A DNA stretch of 64,000 bases from Streptomyces griseoluteus (GCF_004784465.1 NZ_SRRU01000005.1:434001-498000); one strand, 5' to 3'; counted from the stretch's first letter, positions 41,536-51,693 are shown. The notes: generated by a model from the letters alone, not told the origin. Translations and numbers: made by a program.

Positions 41536-42381
41536 TTACTTGGCTGCGCCCAGCTCGATCGGCACGCCGACCAGCGAGCCGTACTCGGTCCAGGAACCGT
41601 CGTAGTTCTTGACGTTCTCCACGCCCAGCAGCTCGTGCAGCACGAACCAGGTGAGCGCCGAGCGCTCGCCGATGCGGCAGTAGGCGATGGTGTCCTTGGC
41701 GAGGTCGACGCCCTCCGCCGCGTACAGCTCCTTCAGCTCCTCGTCGGACTTCAAGGTGCCGTCGTCGTTGGCGTTCTTCGACCACGGGATGTTGCGGGCG
41801 CTCGGCACGTGGCCGGGGCGCTGGGACTGCTCCTGCGGGAGGTGGGCCGGGGCGAGCAGCTTGCCGGAGAACTCGTCGGGCGAGCGCACGTCGACCAGGT
41901 TCTGGTTGCCGATCGCGGCCACCACGTCGTCGCGGAAGGCGCGGATCGCGGTGTTCTGCGGCTTGGCCTTGTAGTCGGTCTTCGGCCGCTCGGGCACCTC
42001 GTCACCGGGGACCAGCTCGCGGGCGTCCAGCTCCCACTTCTTGCGGCCGCCGTCGAGGAGCTTGACGTTGTCGTGGCCGTACAGCTTGAAGTACCAGTAC
42101 GCGTAGGACGCGAACCAGTTGTTGTTGCCGCCGTAGAGGACGACCAGGGTGTCGTTGCCGATGCCCTTCTCCGACAGGAGCTTCTCGAAGCCCTCCTGGT
42201 CGATGAAGTCACGGCGGACCGGGTCCTGGAGGTCCTTGGTCCAGTCGACGCGGATCGCGTTGCGGATGTGGTTCTTCTCGTAGGCGGACGTGTCCTCGTC
42301 CACCTCCACGAGGGCGATGGTCGGGTCGTCGAGGTGCTCCTGCACCCAGTCGGCGTCGACCAGGACGTCGCTGCGGCTCAT
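41536..42381 (-). CDS. cysA: Thiosulfate sulfurtransferase (rhodanese)
   Basis: 281 residues, tandem rhodanese domains. The first lacks the nucleophile; the second has catalytic C235 in AYCRIGERSALTWF (loop CRIGER). It transfers sulfane sulfur from thiosulfate to acceptors such as cyanide or thiols in the cytoplasm. ATG 42381 follows GGAGGAG. A leader peptide gene lies 128 nt upstream, and DUF1416 follows, so it is probably regulated by cysteine supply. Confidence 0.95.
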   Translation of the reverse strand: MSRSDVLVDADWVQEHLDDPTIALVEVDEDTSAYEKNHIRNAIRVDWTKDLQDPVRRDFIDQEGFEKLLSEKGIGNDTLVVLYGGNNNWFASYAYWYFKLYGHDNVKLLDGGRKKWELDARELVPGDEVPERPKTDYKAKPQNTAIRAFRDDVVAAIGNQNLVDVRSPDEFSGKLLAPAHLPQEQSQRPGHVPSARNIPWSKNANDDGTLKSDEELKELYAAEGVDLAKDTIAYCRIGERSALTWFVLHELLGVENVKNYDGSWTEYGSLVGVPIELGAAK

Positions 42382-42509
42382 GCTTTTTCTCCTCCGGGGC
42401 AGTCACGGTGGCGTGCGGTGAGAGGGGTGCGCGCGCATACGGGTGCGGCGGCGCACGAATGCCCTTCCAGCAGGGCGGCATGGAGATGCGGGAGTGCGGT
42501 GACTTCCGC

Positions 42510-42590
42510 TCAGAAGGGGCGACAGAGCATGGCGGCAACGCGGCACAGGTCCACTGCCCGCCGCTTCGTGAGATCCGCCTGTCGCTTCAT
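42510..42590 (-). CDS. Leader peptide upstream of cysA
   Basis: A 26-codon frame starting MKRQADLTKRRAVDLCRVAA, with a second Cys near the end (MLCRPF). It matches the short cysteine-containing leader peptides found before sulfur genes in streptomycetes, thought to act by ribosome attenuation. A hairpin-capable ATGCC/GGCAT segment lies between it and cysA. Too short for most callers; the match is from memory of the family. Confidence 0.85.
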   Translation of the reverse strand: MKRQADLTKRRAVDLCRVAAMLCRPF

Positions 42591-42820
42591 GCCGTCGATC
42601 GTAAGGAGATCCGGGCGCACGTGTCACCGGCGTGTCGAATGATGAGACGCCATCGTCCGGATATTGGACGCAGCCGAGGCGTCCGGCAACAGGAGAAGCG
42701 CCCCGGCGCCCGGCTTCCGGGCCTGAGGGCGCTCCTCCCGGTCTTCACGTCCGCCGCACATCTGCGGTACGGACACCGCGTCTCGTCACTCGGACGGATG
42801 TACGACGCTCCGGCGGGGTC

Positions 42821-43558
42821 CTACCCGGCCAGCTTCAGGTCCGAACCCGTCACGCCGATCCGCACCCCGTCCGCCGTGGCCCGCACGCTGCTCACCGCGA
42901 TGCCGCCCGGCAACTTGTCCAGGGCCTGCTGGAAGTCGGTGATCTGGCGGAAGGTGCCGTCCGCCAGGTTGGCGCCCGCGATGACCGGCAGCGCGTCCGC
43001 GTGCACCGAGACCTTGCCGCCCTTGACGTCGAGGGAACTGAGCACCGGAATGGTCCGCTGGATGCCGAGCGCCGGGATGCCGAGCTTCACCGAGACCTTG
43101 ATCTTGCCGTCGCCGCCGTCGCCGAGGCCGGTGATCCGGGCGGTGATGCCGGGCGCCAGCTCGGTCGGCTCGGTCTTGGCGGCCTGCATGAGCTGGTCGT
43201 AGGCGATGGTCGCGGAACCGGTGCCTGTCCTGGCGGTGGCCGAGGAGTAGTCGCCGGAGAACTTCACGTCCTTCACGTCGGCCTTGAGGTCGTCGATACG
43301 GATCGTGCGGCCTTCGGTGCCGGTGGGCACCGGATACGACGGGATGCCCAGCTCCACCTCGTCCAGCGAGCCGGAGGCCACCTGGGTGAGGAACGGGAAG
43401 CCCTTGATGTCCACGTCCGGCGTCGAGGCGAGGTTCTCCCGCGCCCTCACCCGGTCCGCGACCTCGCCCTCGGCGAAGTGCACCGCCACGCGGTCCGCGA
43501 TCACGAAGAGCCCGCCGAGGATCACGACGAGGATCAGAAGTATTCGCAGGGCCCGCAT
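42821..43558 (-). CDS. LmeA/DUF2993-family phospholipid-binding protein
   Basis: 245 residues. The N-terminal hydrophobic helix (ILLILVVILGGLFVIADRVA) is a signal anchor. The rest is the long beta-rich domain of LmeA (DIKGFPFLTQVASGSLDEVEL), a family of periplasmic phospholipid binders involved in lipomannan maturation in mycobacteria. Streptomyces lack lipomannan of that type, so its lipid is unknown. Outside the membrane by prediction. Confidence 0.85.
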   Translation of the reverse strand: MRALRILLILVVILGGLFVIADRVAVHFAEGEVADRVRARENLASTPDVDIKGFPFLTQVASGSLDEVELGIPSYPVPTGTEGRTIRIDDLKADVKDVKFSGDYSSATARTGTGSATIAYDQLMQAAKTEPTELAPGITARITGLGDGGDGKIKVSVKLGIPALGIQRTIPVLSSLDVKGGKVSVHADALPVIAGANLADGTFRQITDFQQALDKLPGGIAVSSVRATADGVRIGVTGSDLKLAG

Positions 43559-43703
43559 GTTCTCCCCAAAGGTCGGCGGCTCGGTTCCGGCGCCGCCACC
43601 GTAGCCCCGCCGGAGCCGCTCGGACGGAAATTGTGGATCACCTGTGACGGGCCCACGCCGTACTGCGGCTTTTCCCGCGTTTACCCCCGGCGGGTTCAGG
43701 AAA

Positions 43704-43732
43704 CCCCGGCCGGAAATCGCTCCCGGCCGGGG
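43704..43732 (-). terminator. Hairpin terminator after the membrane protein gene
   Basis: CCCCGGCCGG (43704-43713) pairs with CCGGCCGGGG (43723-43732) around a 9-nt loop, 10 nt downstream of the stop of the minus-strand gene at 43742. Confidence 0.8.
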
Positions 43733-43741
43733 CGGGGCCGG

Positions 43742-44791
43742 TCAGCCGAAGACGCGGCCCAGGAGCCAGACCGCCGGGGCGGCCGCGGCGAGGGGGAGGG
43801 CCACGCCCGCGGTGAAGTGGACGAAGCGGGAGGGGTAGTCGTAAGCAGCGACTCGGTGGCCGATGAGGGCGCAGACCGCCGCGCCCGCGCCGAGGGCCGC
43901 GCCCTGCGAGCCGAGGTCGGTCAGGCCGCCGACGGCGAAGCCGGCGCCCGCCCCCACCAGGAGGGCGAAGACGACCGACACCGGGGTGGGCATGGGCAGC
44001 GCGCGGGCCAGGACGGCGACCGCGACGGCCGCCGCGCCGACCGACACCGCGGCCGGGGCGGCGCCCAGGTAGCCGGTGGCGAGGATGGCGAGCGCCGAGG
44101 AGGCGACCGTGGCCATCAGGCCGTACATCCGCTCGTCCGGCGAGGCGTGCGAGCGGAGCTGGAGGACCAGGGCCAGCAGGACCCAGATGCCGAGCGGGCC
44201 GAGGATCGCCACCGGCGCCTGCTCGCGGCCCGCCGCCAGCACGGCCACGTCGGCGACCAGGCCGCCGAGGAAGGCCAGCGCGATGCCCTGCCGGGCGGGC
44301 CACATGCCGTTCAGCCGGAACCAGCCGGCCGCCGTCACGGCCTGGAGCAGCACCAGCGGCACCACCAGGGCGTACGAGCCGAGCGGCGCCGCCACCGCGA
44401 GCAGGGAGCCGAGCAGCGCGGTGAGCGCGGCGGGCTGGATGCCGGGCTCGATGACCGGCGAACGGCCCTCGAGCCGGGCCCGCTGCGCGTCGGTGATCCG
44501 GGCGTTCCCGGCGAGGGTGGCGGGACCGAAGGCGGGCTCGGGCTCCGGCACCGGCGCGGGGGCCTGCTGGTACGGCTGCTCGGCCACCGGCACCCGCGCG
44601 TGGTTCTGGGTGTCCCAGGTCTGCCCCTGCCACTGCTGGGCCGCGCCCTGCTGGGCCCCGTAGGGCTCGGCGTAGGGGTTCGGGAACTGCGGCTGCTCCG
44701 GTTGGGGGGCCCAGTTGCCGGGGGTCCGCTGCTGCCCGTAGGGGTCGTACCCCGAGTACGGGCCGCCCTCGTACGACTGCTGGTCGCTCAA
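43742..44791 (-). CDS. Polytopic membrane protein with Gln/Pro-rich N-terminus
   Basis: 349 residues. The first 120 are disordered and rich in Gln, Pro, Tyr and Gly (YGQQRTPGNWAPQPEQPQF). The rest has about seven to eight hydrophobic helices. I start it at TTG 44791 because AGGAGG lies 8 nt upstream within the end of the MoaD-like gene, 4 nt after its stop. Such N-termini are seen in membrane scaffolds of cell envelope systems. Function unknown. Confidence 0.82.
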   Translation of the reverse strand: MSDQQSYEGGPYSGYDPYGQQRTPGNWAPQPEQPQFPNPYAEPYGAQQGAAQQWQGQTWDTQNHARVPVAEQPYQQAPAPVPEPEPAFGPATLAGNARITDAQRARLEGRSPVIEPGIQPAALTALLGSLLAVAAPLGSYALVVPLVLLQAVTAAGWFRLNGMWPARQGIALAFLGGLVADVAVLAAGREQAPVAILGPLGIWVLLALVLQLRSHASPDERMYGLMATVASSALAILATGYLGAAPAAVSVGAAAVAVAVLARALPMPTPVSVVFALLVGAGAGFAVGGLTDLGSQGAALGAGAAVCALIGHRVAAYDYPSRFVHFTAGVALPLAAAAPAVWLLGRVFG

Positions 44792-44795
44792 CGCC

Positions 44796-45050
44796 TCATC
44801 CTCCTGCGAACGGCGGGAGCACCTCGACCGTGCCGCCCTCGGCCAGCCGTACCGTCTCATGCGCGCGGGTCCCGACGGGAGCGCCGTCGACGAGGAACGC
44901 GCACCTGCGCAGCACGCGGGTGAGTTCGCCGGGGTGCCGTTCACGCACGCAGGCCAGCGCCTCGGCGAGCGTCGCGGCGTCGTACGGTTCGTCGGCGGTG
45001 CCGGCCGCGGCCTTGGCGGCGGCCCAGTAGCGCACCGTGACCTTGGGCAT
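44796..45050 (-). CDS. MoaD/ThiS-type sulfur carrier protein
   Basis: 84 residues, ubiquitin-like beta-grasp fold ending in the diglycine PPFAGG that is activated as a thiocarboxylate. ATG 45050 ([17 protein letters not shown]) has GAGGA upstream; a start four codons earlier is possible. Partners usually are MoeB/ThiF enzymes for molybdopterin, thiamine or cysteine synthesis; none are adjacent, so the pathway is open. Downstream membrane gene overlaps its ribosome site. Confidence 0.9.
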   Translation of the reverse strand: MPKVTVRYWAAAKAAAGTADEPYDAATLAEALACVRERHPGELTRVLRRCAFLVDGAPVGTRAHETVRLAEGGTVEVLPPFAGG

Positions 45051-45108
45051 CTCGTTCCTCATCGGACAGCGGAAACAACAAATACAAATAAAGACGGTGC
45101 CGCCAAGG

Positions 45109-45951
45109 CTAGTCCGTCCCCCGCCCGGTGCGCGCCCGCGCCCAGCGGCCGATCCGGGCCAGCAGCTCCTCCCCGGCCGCGTTCTCCGCGTGGCCCATCC
45201 CCGGCTCCAGCCAGAGTTCGCCCGCCTCCCCGGCCGCGTCCGCGAGCATCCGGGGGTGGTCGAGCGGGAAGTAGCCGTCGCTGTCGCCGTGCACCACCAG
45301 CAGCGGGACCGGCGCCAGCCGGGCGGCCGCCTCCACCGGGGAGAGCGGCACGGGGTCCCAGTCGCGGTGGTGGATGCGGGTGCGGAAGCCGTACCGGCCG
45401 ACCAGCCGGCCCGAGGGGCGGGTGACCAGCCAGTGCAGCCGGCGCATCGGCGCGGTGCCCCGGTAGTACCAGCGGGCGGGCGAGCTGACCGAGACCACCG
45501 CGTCGACCGTGCCGGGGTTCAGCGCCGCGTGCCGCAGCACCACCGAGCCGCCCATGGAGAAGCCGACGGTCACCACGCGCGCGTGCCCGAAGCCGCGCGC
45601 CCAGTCCACGGCGGCCGTCAGGTCCAGGACCTCCCGGTCGCCCACCGTGGAGCGCCCGCCGGAGGCGCCGTGGCCCCGGAAGGAGAAGGTCACCACCGCC
45701 CCGTACGCGGCCAGCGCGCGGGCCACCCGGCGCACGTGCGGCCGGTCCACGTCCCCCGTGAAGCCGTGGGCGACCACGAAGACCACCCCGGCCGGGCCCG
45801 TTTCGTATACGGCGGGTCCGGGATCGTATACGGAATCGACGGCGATTCCGTCGGCCGTACGCAGAAAAGTCCGGACACCGGGGCCTTGACCCGTCTCGGA
45901 GTTCGGACGAATGGTGGAACGTGTCGCATGACCCGCCGGACCGTTGCTCAT
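45109..45951 (-). CDS. Alpha/beta hydrolase
   Basis: 280 residues. The nucleophile elbow is GFSMGGSVV (Ser in GxSxG) and the oxyanion-associated HG motif is VVAHGFTGD; the catalytic Asp/His pair is in [14 protein letters not shown] and GMGHAENA. No signal peptide is seen. The substrate is unknown, with esterase or lipase activity likely. Divergent from glnR by 111 nt, so its promoter region overlaps the hairpin in the glnR leader. Confidence 0.9.
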   Translation of the reverse strand: MSNGPAGHATRSTIRPNSETGQGPGVRTFLRTADGIAVDSVYDPGPAVYETGPAGVVFVVAHGFTGDVDRPHVRRVARALAAYGAVVTFSFRGHGASGGRSTVGDREVLDLTAAVDWARGFGHARVVTVGFSMGGSVVLRHAALNPGTVDAVVSVSSPARWYYRGTAPMRRLHWLVTRPSGRLVGRYGFRTRIHHRDWDPVPLSPVEAAARLAPVPLLVVHGDSDGYFPLDHPRMLADAAGEAGELWLEPGMGHAENAAGEELLARIGRWARARTGRGTD

Positions 45952-45972
45952 GTGGGCTATTCTGCTGGGCAG

Positions 45973-46002
45973 AGGACTCGGGCAGTGAAGCCCCCGAGTC
46001 CT
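45973..46002 (+). terminator. Intrinsic-terminator-like hairpin in the glnR leader
   Basis: AGGACTCGGG (45973-45982) pairs exactly with CCCGAGTCCT (45993-46002) and is followed by TTTTG. It is 61 nt before the glnR ATG and oriented to stop plus-strand transcripts. No plus-strand gene ends here, so it looks like a premature terminator or the end of a small RNA. Confidence 0.75.
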
Positions 46003-46062
46003 TTTGTGCTTTCGGTACCGCACCGGAGGCGTCCTCGCAGGGACCGAGGAGGAACCAGACGT

Positions 46063-46857
46063 ATGAGTTCGCTGCTGCTCCTGACCAACGCCCTCCAGCC
46101 GTCGACGGAGGTGCTTCCCGCTCTCGGCCTGCTGCTGCACAACGTGCGGGTCGCCCCGGCGGAGGGTCCCGCACTCGTCGACACCCCCGGTGCCGACGTC
46201 ATCCTCGTCGACGGCCGCCGGGACCTCCCGCAGGTGCGCAGCCTGTGTCAGCTGCTGCGCTCCACCGGGCCGGGCTGTCCGCTCGTCCTGGTGGTCACCG
46301 AGGGCGGGCTCGCCGCCGTCACCGCCGACTGGGGCATCGACGACGTCCTGCTGGACACCGCGGGCCCGGCCGAGGTCGAGGCCCGGCTCCGGCTCGCGAT
46401 GGGCCGCCAGCAGCTCGTCACCGACGACTCCCCCATGGAGATCCGCAACGGCGACCTCTCCGTGGACGAGGCCACCTACTCCGCGAAACTCAAGGGCCGG
46501 GTGCTCGACCTGACCTTCAAGGAGTTCGAGCTGCTGAAGTACCTGGCCCAGCACCCCGGCCGCGTCTTCACCCGCGCCCAGCTCCTCCAGGAGGTCTGGG
46601 GCTACGACTACTTCGGCGGCACCCGCACCGTGGACGTGCACGTACGGCGGCTGCGGGCCAAGCTCGGCCCGGAGCACGAGTCGCTGATCGGCACCGTCCG
46701 CAATGTGGGATACCGCTTCGTCACCCCGGAGAAGCCCGACCGGGCCGCCGAGGAGGCCCGTGCCGAGGCCCGGCGGGCCGCGTCCGGGCGGGCAAAGGCG
46801 GCGGAAGGGGACGCCTCCACCCTCCGCGAGGACAGCGGAGTCGCGGCGGACGCTTAA
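46063..46857 (+). CDS. glnR: Nitrogen regulator GlnR (orphan OmpR-type)
   Basis: 264 residues. The N-terminal receiver-like domain starts [17 protein letters not shown] and has the aspartate in VILVDGRRD but lacks normal receiver residues, as known for GlnR, which does not need phosphorylation. The C-terminal winged helix ([20 protein letters not shown]) binds promoters of glnA, amtB, nir genes and others. A long charged tail follows. ATG 46063 has GAGGAGG upstream. Its name is based on near-identity to S. coelicolor SCO4159 by memory. Confidence 0.95.
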   Translation: MSSLLLLTNALQPSTEVLPALGLLLHNVRVAPAEGPALVDTPGADVILVDGRRDLPQVRSLCQLLRSTGPGCPLVLVVTEGGLAAVTADWGIDDVLLDTAGPAEVEARLRLAMGRQQLVTDDSPMEIRNGDLSVDEATYSAKLKGRVLDLTFKEFELLKYLAQHPGRVFTRAQLLQEVWGYDYFGGTRTVDVHVRRLRAKLGPEHESLIGTVRNVGYRFVTPEKPDRAAEEARAEARRAASGRAKAAEGDASTLREDSGVAADA

Positions 46858-46868
46858 AGCCGCCGCCG

Positions 46869-46894
46869 CCGGGGTAGTGCCAGGGCACCCCCGG
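46869..46894 (+). terminator. Hairpin after glnR
   Basis: CCGGGG (46869-46874) with CCCCGG (46889-46894), and an inner GTGCC (46877-46881) with GGCAC (46884-46888), follow the glnR stop by 11 nt. Confidence 0.65.
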
Positions 46895-46964
46895 CTGCCT
46901 CCGGCCCGCGGTCCACGCCACGAATGCCCTGCCCAGAGCGGGTCAATCCGCGTAGACTCCGCGC

Positions 46965-47990
46965 GTGGCGAAGGTGACTCGGGATGATGTGGCACGGCTG
47001 GCGGGGACCTCCACCGCCGTGGTCAGCTATGTCATCAACAACGGACCCCGGCCGGTCGCCCCGGCCACGCGCGAGCGTGTCCTCGCGGCCATCCAGGAGC
47101 TGGGGTACCGCCCGGACCGGGTGGCCCAGGCGATGGCCTCGCGCCGTACCGACCTGATAGGTCTGATCATCCCGGACGCCCGCCAGCCCTTCTTCGGGGA
47201 GATGGCGCACGCGGTCGAACAGGCCGCCTCCGAGCGCGGGAAGATGGTCCTGGTCGGGAACACCGACTACATCGCCGAGCGCGAGGTTCACTATCTGCGG
47301 GCCTTCCTCGGCATGCGGGTCTCCGGTCTCATCCTCGTCTCGCACGCGCTGAACGACCAGGCCGCCGCCGAGATCGAGGCGTGGGACGCCCGCGTGGTGC
47401 TGCTGCACGAGCGCCCGGAGGCCATCGACGACGTCGCCGTCACCACCGACGACCTCGGCGGCGCCCAGCTCGCCGTCCGCCACCTGCTGGAGCACGGGTA
47501 CGAGTACGTGGCCTGCATGGGCGGCACCGCCGACACCCCGGCCGTGGGCGACCCGGTCTCCGACCACGTCCAGGGCTGGCGCCGGGCGATGTCCGAGGCG
47601 GGCCTGTCCACCGAGGGCCGCCTCTTCGAGGCCGCGTACAACCGTTACGACGCCTACAAGGCGGCGCTGGAGATCCTGGCCGGACCGCACAGACCGCCCG
47701 CGATCTTCTGCTCCACCGACGACCAGGCCATCGGCGTGCTCCGGGCAGCCCGCGAGCTGCGGCTGGACGTGCCGGGCGAGCTGGCGGTGGCCGGGTTCGA
47801 CGACATCAAGGAGGCGGCGCTCGCCGACCCGCCGCTGACCACGGTGGCCTCCGACCGTCCGGCGATGGCCCGCGCGGCGGTCGACCTGGTCCTGGACGAC
47901 GGTCTGCGCGTGGCGGGCTCCCGCCGGGAGCGGCTGAAGACCTTCCCGTCCCGCCTCCAGGTCCGCGCCAGCTGCGGCTGCGGTAGCTGA
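46965..47990 (+). CDS. LacI-family transcriptional regulator
   Basis: 341 residues. The N-terminal HTH begins [20 protein letters not shown] and is followed by the hinge helix region ([14 protein letters not shown]) and a periplasmic-binding-protein-like effector domain ending with VRASCGCGS. The GTG 46965 is preceded by no clear ribosome site. Effector and target genes are unknown, since no sugar operon is next to it. In S. coelicolor the equivalent gene follows glnR, which supports orthology but not function. Confidence 0.88.
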   Translation: MAKVTRDDVARLAGTSTAVVSYVINNGPRPVAPATRERVLAAIQELGYRPDRVAQAMASRRTDLIGLIIPDARQPFFGEMAHAVEQAASERGKMVLVGNTDYIAEREVHYLRAFLGMRVSGLILVSHALNDQAAAEIEAWDARVVLLHERPEAIDDVAVTTDDLGGAQLAVRHLLEHGYEYVACMGGTADTPAVGDPVSDHVQGWRRAMSEAGLSTEGRLFEAAYNRYDAYKAALEILAGPHRPPAIFCSTDDQAIGVLRAARELRLDVPGELAVAGFDDIKEAALADPPLTTVASDRPAMARAAVDLVLDDGLRVAGSRRERLKTFPSRLQVRASCGCGS

Positions 47991-48091
47991 AACCGCAGGT
48001 CAGCGGGGTCTCATAGGAACCGAAGGCGGTTCTGCCGGGCTTCTCAGCCGGGCCTCACGAAGCTCTCATGGTCGCGGGACATGCTCCTCGT

Positions 48092-49126
48092 ATGACCGAG
48101 AGCACGCGCCGCAGCGGCGGCCACGAGGACGAGCACCCCGAGGGAACTCCCGCACAGCCGTACGCGGCCTTTCCCACGGCCGGTGCGCACCCCGAGTGGC
48201 CGCCCCCGCCGGCCCACGCCCCCACCGCGGGGCCGGGGGCCGGGCACCGGCGCCAGCGTCCCGGTGGTCCGGTCACGCTGCTCGCGGCGGTCGCGCTGGT
48301 CGCGGCCGCGGTCGGCGGAGGCACCGCCTACGCCTTCCAGCAGCTCACCGGGCACGGCACCACCGCCACCGACACGGCCACCCCGGTGGTCGCGGCCGGC
48401 AAGAAGGGAGACGTGGCGAACATCGCCTCGGCGCTCACCCCGAGTGTGGTCGAGGTCAACGCGACCCTCGCGAACGGCTCGTCCACCGGCTCCGGCGTGA
48501 TCGTCAGCGGCCAGGGCGAGATCGTCACCAACAACCACGTCGTCTCCGGTGCCTCCTCGGTGAAGGTGCGCACCAGCGACGGCACCAGCCGCACCGCCCG
48601 CGTGGTCGGCACCGACAGCTCCAAGGACCTGGCGCTGCTGAAGGTGGAGGGCGCCTCGGGGCTCAAGGCGGCGCCGCTCGGCACCTCTTCGGGCGTCAAG
48701 GTCGGTGACACGGTCGTGGCGATCGGCTCCCCCGAGGGGCTGACCTCCACCGTGACCAGCGGCATCGTCTCCGCGCTCGACCGGGACGTGACCGTCTCCA
48801 CCGACGAGAGCCAGGGCGGACAGGGACAGGACGGCGGCGAGCAGTGGCCGTTCCAGTTCGGCGGCCGCCAGTTCAACGGCGACACCGGCTCCGCCACCAC
48901 CACCTACAAGGCCATCCAGACCGACGCCTCACTCAACCCCGGCAACTCCGGCGGCGCCCTCATCGACGCCTCCGGCCGGGTGATCGGGATCAACTCCGCC
49001 ATGTACTCCTCGGGTTCCCGGGCTTCCTCGTCCTCGGGCGCGGGCAGCATCGGACTCGGCTTCGCCATCCCCGTCGACACCGTCAAGGCCGACCTGGCGA
49101 AGCTCCGGGCGGGTTCCACGAGCTGA
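48092..49126 (+). CDS. Membrane-anchored HtrA-type serine protease without PDZ domain
   Basis: 344 residues. A cytoplasmic Pro-rich tail is followed by a membrane helix (about 62-85) and a trypsin-like protease domain with His in TNNHVVSGA, Asp in SSKDLALLKV and Ser in NPGNSGGALID. The C-terminus ends without a PDZ domain. It acts outside the membrane, probably in envelope protein quality control. The neighbouring two-component system 374 nt downstream may control it. ATG 48092 was preferred to an earlier start. Confidence 0.93.
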   Translation: MTESTRRSGGHEDEHPEGTPAQPYAAFPTAGAHPEWPPPPAHAPTAGPGAGHRRQRPGGPVTLLAAVALVAAAVGGGTAYAFQQLTGHGTTATDTATPVVAAGKKGDVANIASALTPSVVEVNATLANGSSTGSGVIVSGQGEIVTNNHVVSGASSVKVRTSDGTSRTARVVGTDSSKDLALLKVEGASGLKAAPLGTSSGVKVGDTVVAIGSPEGLTSTVTSGIVSALDRDVTVSTDESQGGQGQDGGEQWPFQFGGRQFNGDTGSATTTYKAIQTDASLNPGNSGGALIDASGRVIGINSAMYSSGSRASSSSGAGSIGLGFAIPVDTVKADLAKLRAGSTS

Positions 49127-49175
49127 CAGCACGTACCCGAGCACCACCGCAGTACCGAGCAGCAGGGAGAACGTC

Positions 49176-49409
49176 ATGATCAAGCGCGTCTCGCACCAGG
49201 CCCCTGTCTCCGGACCGGCGAACGTCGCCGTCGCCCTCGAGGTGGCGCACGAGCTGCACACCCCCGACCCCAGCCCCCGCCTGCCCGAGCTGCCCAGCCC
49301 CGCGCCCCAGCTCATGGGTCTGCGCACCTCCGCCGCCCGCCCGCACCGCCGCAAGGTGCCGCTGAACCGCCTCACCGCCCTGACCCGGCTCACCCCGGCC
49401 GGGGTGTGA
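49176..49409 (+). CDS. Short conserved-looking hypothetical protein
   Basis: 77 residues at ATG 49176 with AGGGAGAA upstream and GC-rich third positions throughout. It is Pro- and Arg-rich (PRLPELPSPAPQLMG, AARPHRRKVPLNRL) without membrane segments or Cys, so is likely disordered. It lies between the protease and the two-component system on the same strand; its role may be tied to them, but I do not recognise it. Confidence 0.6.
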   Translation: MIKRVSHQAPVSGPANVAVALEVAHELHTPDPSPRLPELPSPAPQLMGLRTSAARPHRRKVPLNRLTALTRLTPAGV

Positions 49410-49499
49410 CCCCCGGGCCTCGGACGCGGCGGAGCCGAAACGTGCGAGGCTGAGAACCGCCCGTCCACGCCCCACCGCACCCACGAGGTACCGCCAGCG

Positions 49500-50234
49500 A
49501 TGAGCCCCGCCGAAGGCGACCGTGACCCCCAGCGCATCCTGATCGTCGACGACGAACCGGCCGTACGCGAGGCCCTCGAACGCAGCCTCGCCTTCGAGGG
49601 GTACGACACCCGGGTCGCCGTCGACGGAGCGGACGCCCTGGAGCAGGCCGGGGACTACCGGCCCGACCTGGTCGTGCTGGACATCCAGATGCCCCGGATG
49701 GACGGCCTGACCGCCGCCCGCCGCATCCGGAACACCGGGGACACCACCCCCATCCTGATGCTGACGGCCCGGGACACGGTCGGGGACCGGGTCACCGGCC
49801 TGGACGCCGGGGCCGACGACTATCTGGTCAAGCCCTTCGAGCTGGACGAGCTGTTCGCCCGCATCAGGGCCCTGCTGCGGCGCAGCTCGTACGCGGGAAG
49901 CGTGTCCGCCGAGGCCCGCGAGGACGAGGCGCTCACCTTCGGCGACCTGCGGATGGACCTCGCCACCCGCGAGGTACGGCGGGGCGAGCGGCCGGTGGAG
50001 CTGACCCGTACGGAGTTCACCCTGCTGGAGATGTTCATGGCGCACCCGCGCCAGGTGCTCACCCGTGAGCAGATCCTCAAGGCGGTGTGGGGCTTCGACT
50101 TCGAGCCCTCCTCCAACTCCCTCGACGTGTACGTGATGTACCTGCGCCGCAAGACCGAGGCGGGCGGCGAGCCCCGGCTCGTGCACACCGTCCGGGGCGT
50201 CGGGTACGTCCTGCGGCAGGGCGGCGCCGAGTGA
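49500..50234 (+). CDS. OmpR-family response regulator, MprA-like
   Basis: 244 residues. The receiver has D18/E19-type acidic pocket in [10 protein letters not shown], phospho-acceptor Asp in LVVLDIQMP and Lys in [11 protein letters not shown]. The winged helix carries [21 protein letters not shown]. It resembles MprA of mycobacteria, which controls envelope-stress genes. It is coupled to the next gene by a GTGA overlap. The adjacent HtrA-type protease is a plausible target. Located cytoplasmic and DNA-bound when phosphorylated. Confidence 0.93.
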   Translation: MSPAEGDRDPQRILIVDDEPAVREALERSLAFEGYDTRVAVDGADALEQAGDYRPDLVVLDIQMPRMDGLTAARRIRNTGDTTPILMLTARDTVGDRVTGLDAGADDYLVKPFELDELFARIRALLRRSSYAGSVSAEAREDEALTFGDLRMDLATREVRRGERPVELTRTEFTLLEMFMAHPRQVLTREQILKAVWGFDFEPSSNSLDVYVMYLRRKTEAGGEPRLVHTVRGVGYVLRQGGAE

Positions 50235-51685
50235 GAAGGCTGATGCGGCACTACCGGGCGCTGCCGATCCGGGCGAGGCTCGCGATGCTGGTCGCGGCGG
50301 CCGTCGCCTTCGCGGTGGCCGCGGTCTCGGTGACCTGCTGGTTCATCGTGCAGGGCAAGCTCTACGCCGAGATGGACGAGCGGCTGCAGAGCCTCGGCCG
50401 CCCGCTCAGCCCCGACCAGGTGACCACGCTGCTGCTGACCTGTCCGCAGTCACCCGGCGCGGACGAGGGGCCGCCCTCGTTCCTCTACCTCCAGATCGTC
50501 ACCGCCCAGGGCAAGACCTGCGTCACCCCGTTCTCCGAGGGCACGGTGAAGACCACCCCCGCGGACGTGGCCGCCGCCCGGCACGCCACCCTCGGCCGGC
50601 GCACCCTGCGCGACGGCGTCGACTCCAAGGGCGACGACGTACGGGTCATGACCAACGCCGTTCCGGTCGGCGGGGCACCAGGGGCGCAGCCGTACCCGGA
50701 GGTCGCCGTGATGGTGGCCCTCTCACTGAAGGACACCCAGCGCACCCTGAGCGACCTGGCGCTGATCCTGCTGCTCGTCTCCGGGATCGGGGTGGTGGGC
50801 GCGGGCGTGGCCGGGCTCGCGGTGGCGCGGGCCGGGCTGCGGCCGGTGGACAAGCTGACCGAGGCGGTCGAGCACGTGGCCCGCACCGAGGACCTGGCCG
50901 TCCGCATCCCGGTGGCCGACGACAGCGACGACGAGGTGGCCCGGCTCTCCCGGTCCTTCAACTCGATGACGACCGCGCTGGCCGGGTCCCGGGACCTCCA
51001 GCAGCAGTTGATCGCGGACGCCGGGCACGAGCTGCGCACCCCGCTCACCTCGCTGCGCACCAACATCGAGCTGCTGACCCGCAGCGAGGAGACCGGCCGC
51101 CCGATCCCGGCCGCCGACCGCAAGGCACTGCTGGCCTCGGTGAAGGCACAGATGACCGAACTGGCCGCGCTGATCGGTGACTTGCAGGAGCTGTCCCGCG
51201 CCGAGGGGCAGCGCGGGGAGCGGGTCCAGGTGTTCTCCTTCCAGGAGACCGTCGAGGAGGCGCTGCGCCGGGCCCGGCTGCGCGGACCGGAGCTGACGAT
51301 CACGGCCGGCCTGGAGCCCTGGTTCGTCCGGGCGGAGCCCTCCGCGCTGGAGCGGGCGGTGGTCAACATCCTGGACAACGCGGTGAAGTTCAGCCCCGAG
51401 GGCGGCAAGGTCGAGGTCCGGTTGACCGACGGCGTGCTGACCGTACGGGACCACGGTCCGGGCATCCCGGCCGATGAGCTCCCGTACGTCTTCGACCGGT
51501 TCTGGCGCTCCCCCAGCGCCCGCGCGCTGCCCGGCTCGGGACTCGGCCTGTCCATCGTGGCCCGTACGGTCCAGCAGGCGGGCGGCGAGGTCACGCTCGA
51601 CCGCGCCCCGGACGGCGGCACGGTCGCCACCGTCCGCCTGCCGGGCGCGCCGACGCCCCCTCCGCAGACGCACGAGGAGGGCTAG
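50231..51685 (+). CDS. Sensor histidine kinase, MprB-like
   Basis: 484 residues. N-terminal helix (about 14-38), a periplasmic loop, a second helix ([20 protein letters not shown]), HAMP, HisKA (His in [16 protein letters not shown]) and HATPase with N box [11 protein letters not shown] and G boxes DHGPGIP and GSGLGLSIV. The GTG 50231 overlaps the regulator stop; an ATG four codons later is an alternative. Together they form a two-component system likely sensing envelope stress. Confidence 0.93.
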   Translation: MRRLMRHYRALPIRARLAMLVAAAVAFAVAAVSVTCWFIVQGKLYAEMDERLQSLGRPLSPDQVTTLLLTCPQSPGADEGPPSFLYLQIVTAQGKTCVTPFSEGTVKTTPADVAAARHATLGRRTLRDGVDSKGDDVRVMTNAVPVGGAPGAQPYPEVAVMVALSLKDTQRTLSDLALILLLVSGIGVVGAGVAGLAVARAGLRPVDKLTEAVEHVARTEDLAVRIPVADDSDDEVARLSRSFNSMTTALAGSRDLQQQLIADAGHELRTPLTSLRTNIELLTRSEETGRPIPAADRKALLASVKAQMTELAALIGDLQELSRAEGQRGERVQVFSFQETVEEALRRARLRGPELTITAGLEPWFVRAEPSALERAVVNILDNAVKFSPEGGKVEVRLTDGVLTVRDHGPGIPADELPYVFDRFWRSPSARALPGSGLGLSIVARTVQQAGGEVTLDRAPDGGTVATVRLPGAPTPPPQTHEEG

Positions 51686-51693
51686 GGCAGGCG

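Noticed and set aside
49176..49409. Thought of as noncoding spacer between protease and two-component genes
   Set aside because: Codon bias and ribosome site favour a real gene, so it is listed, with modest confidence.
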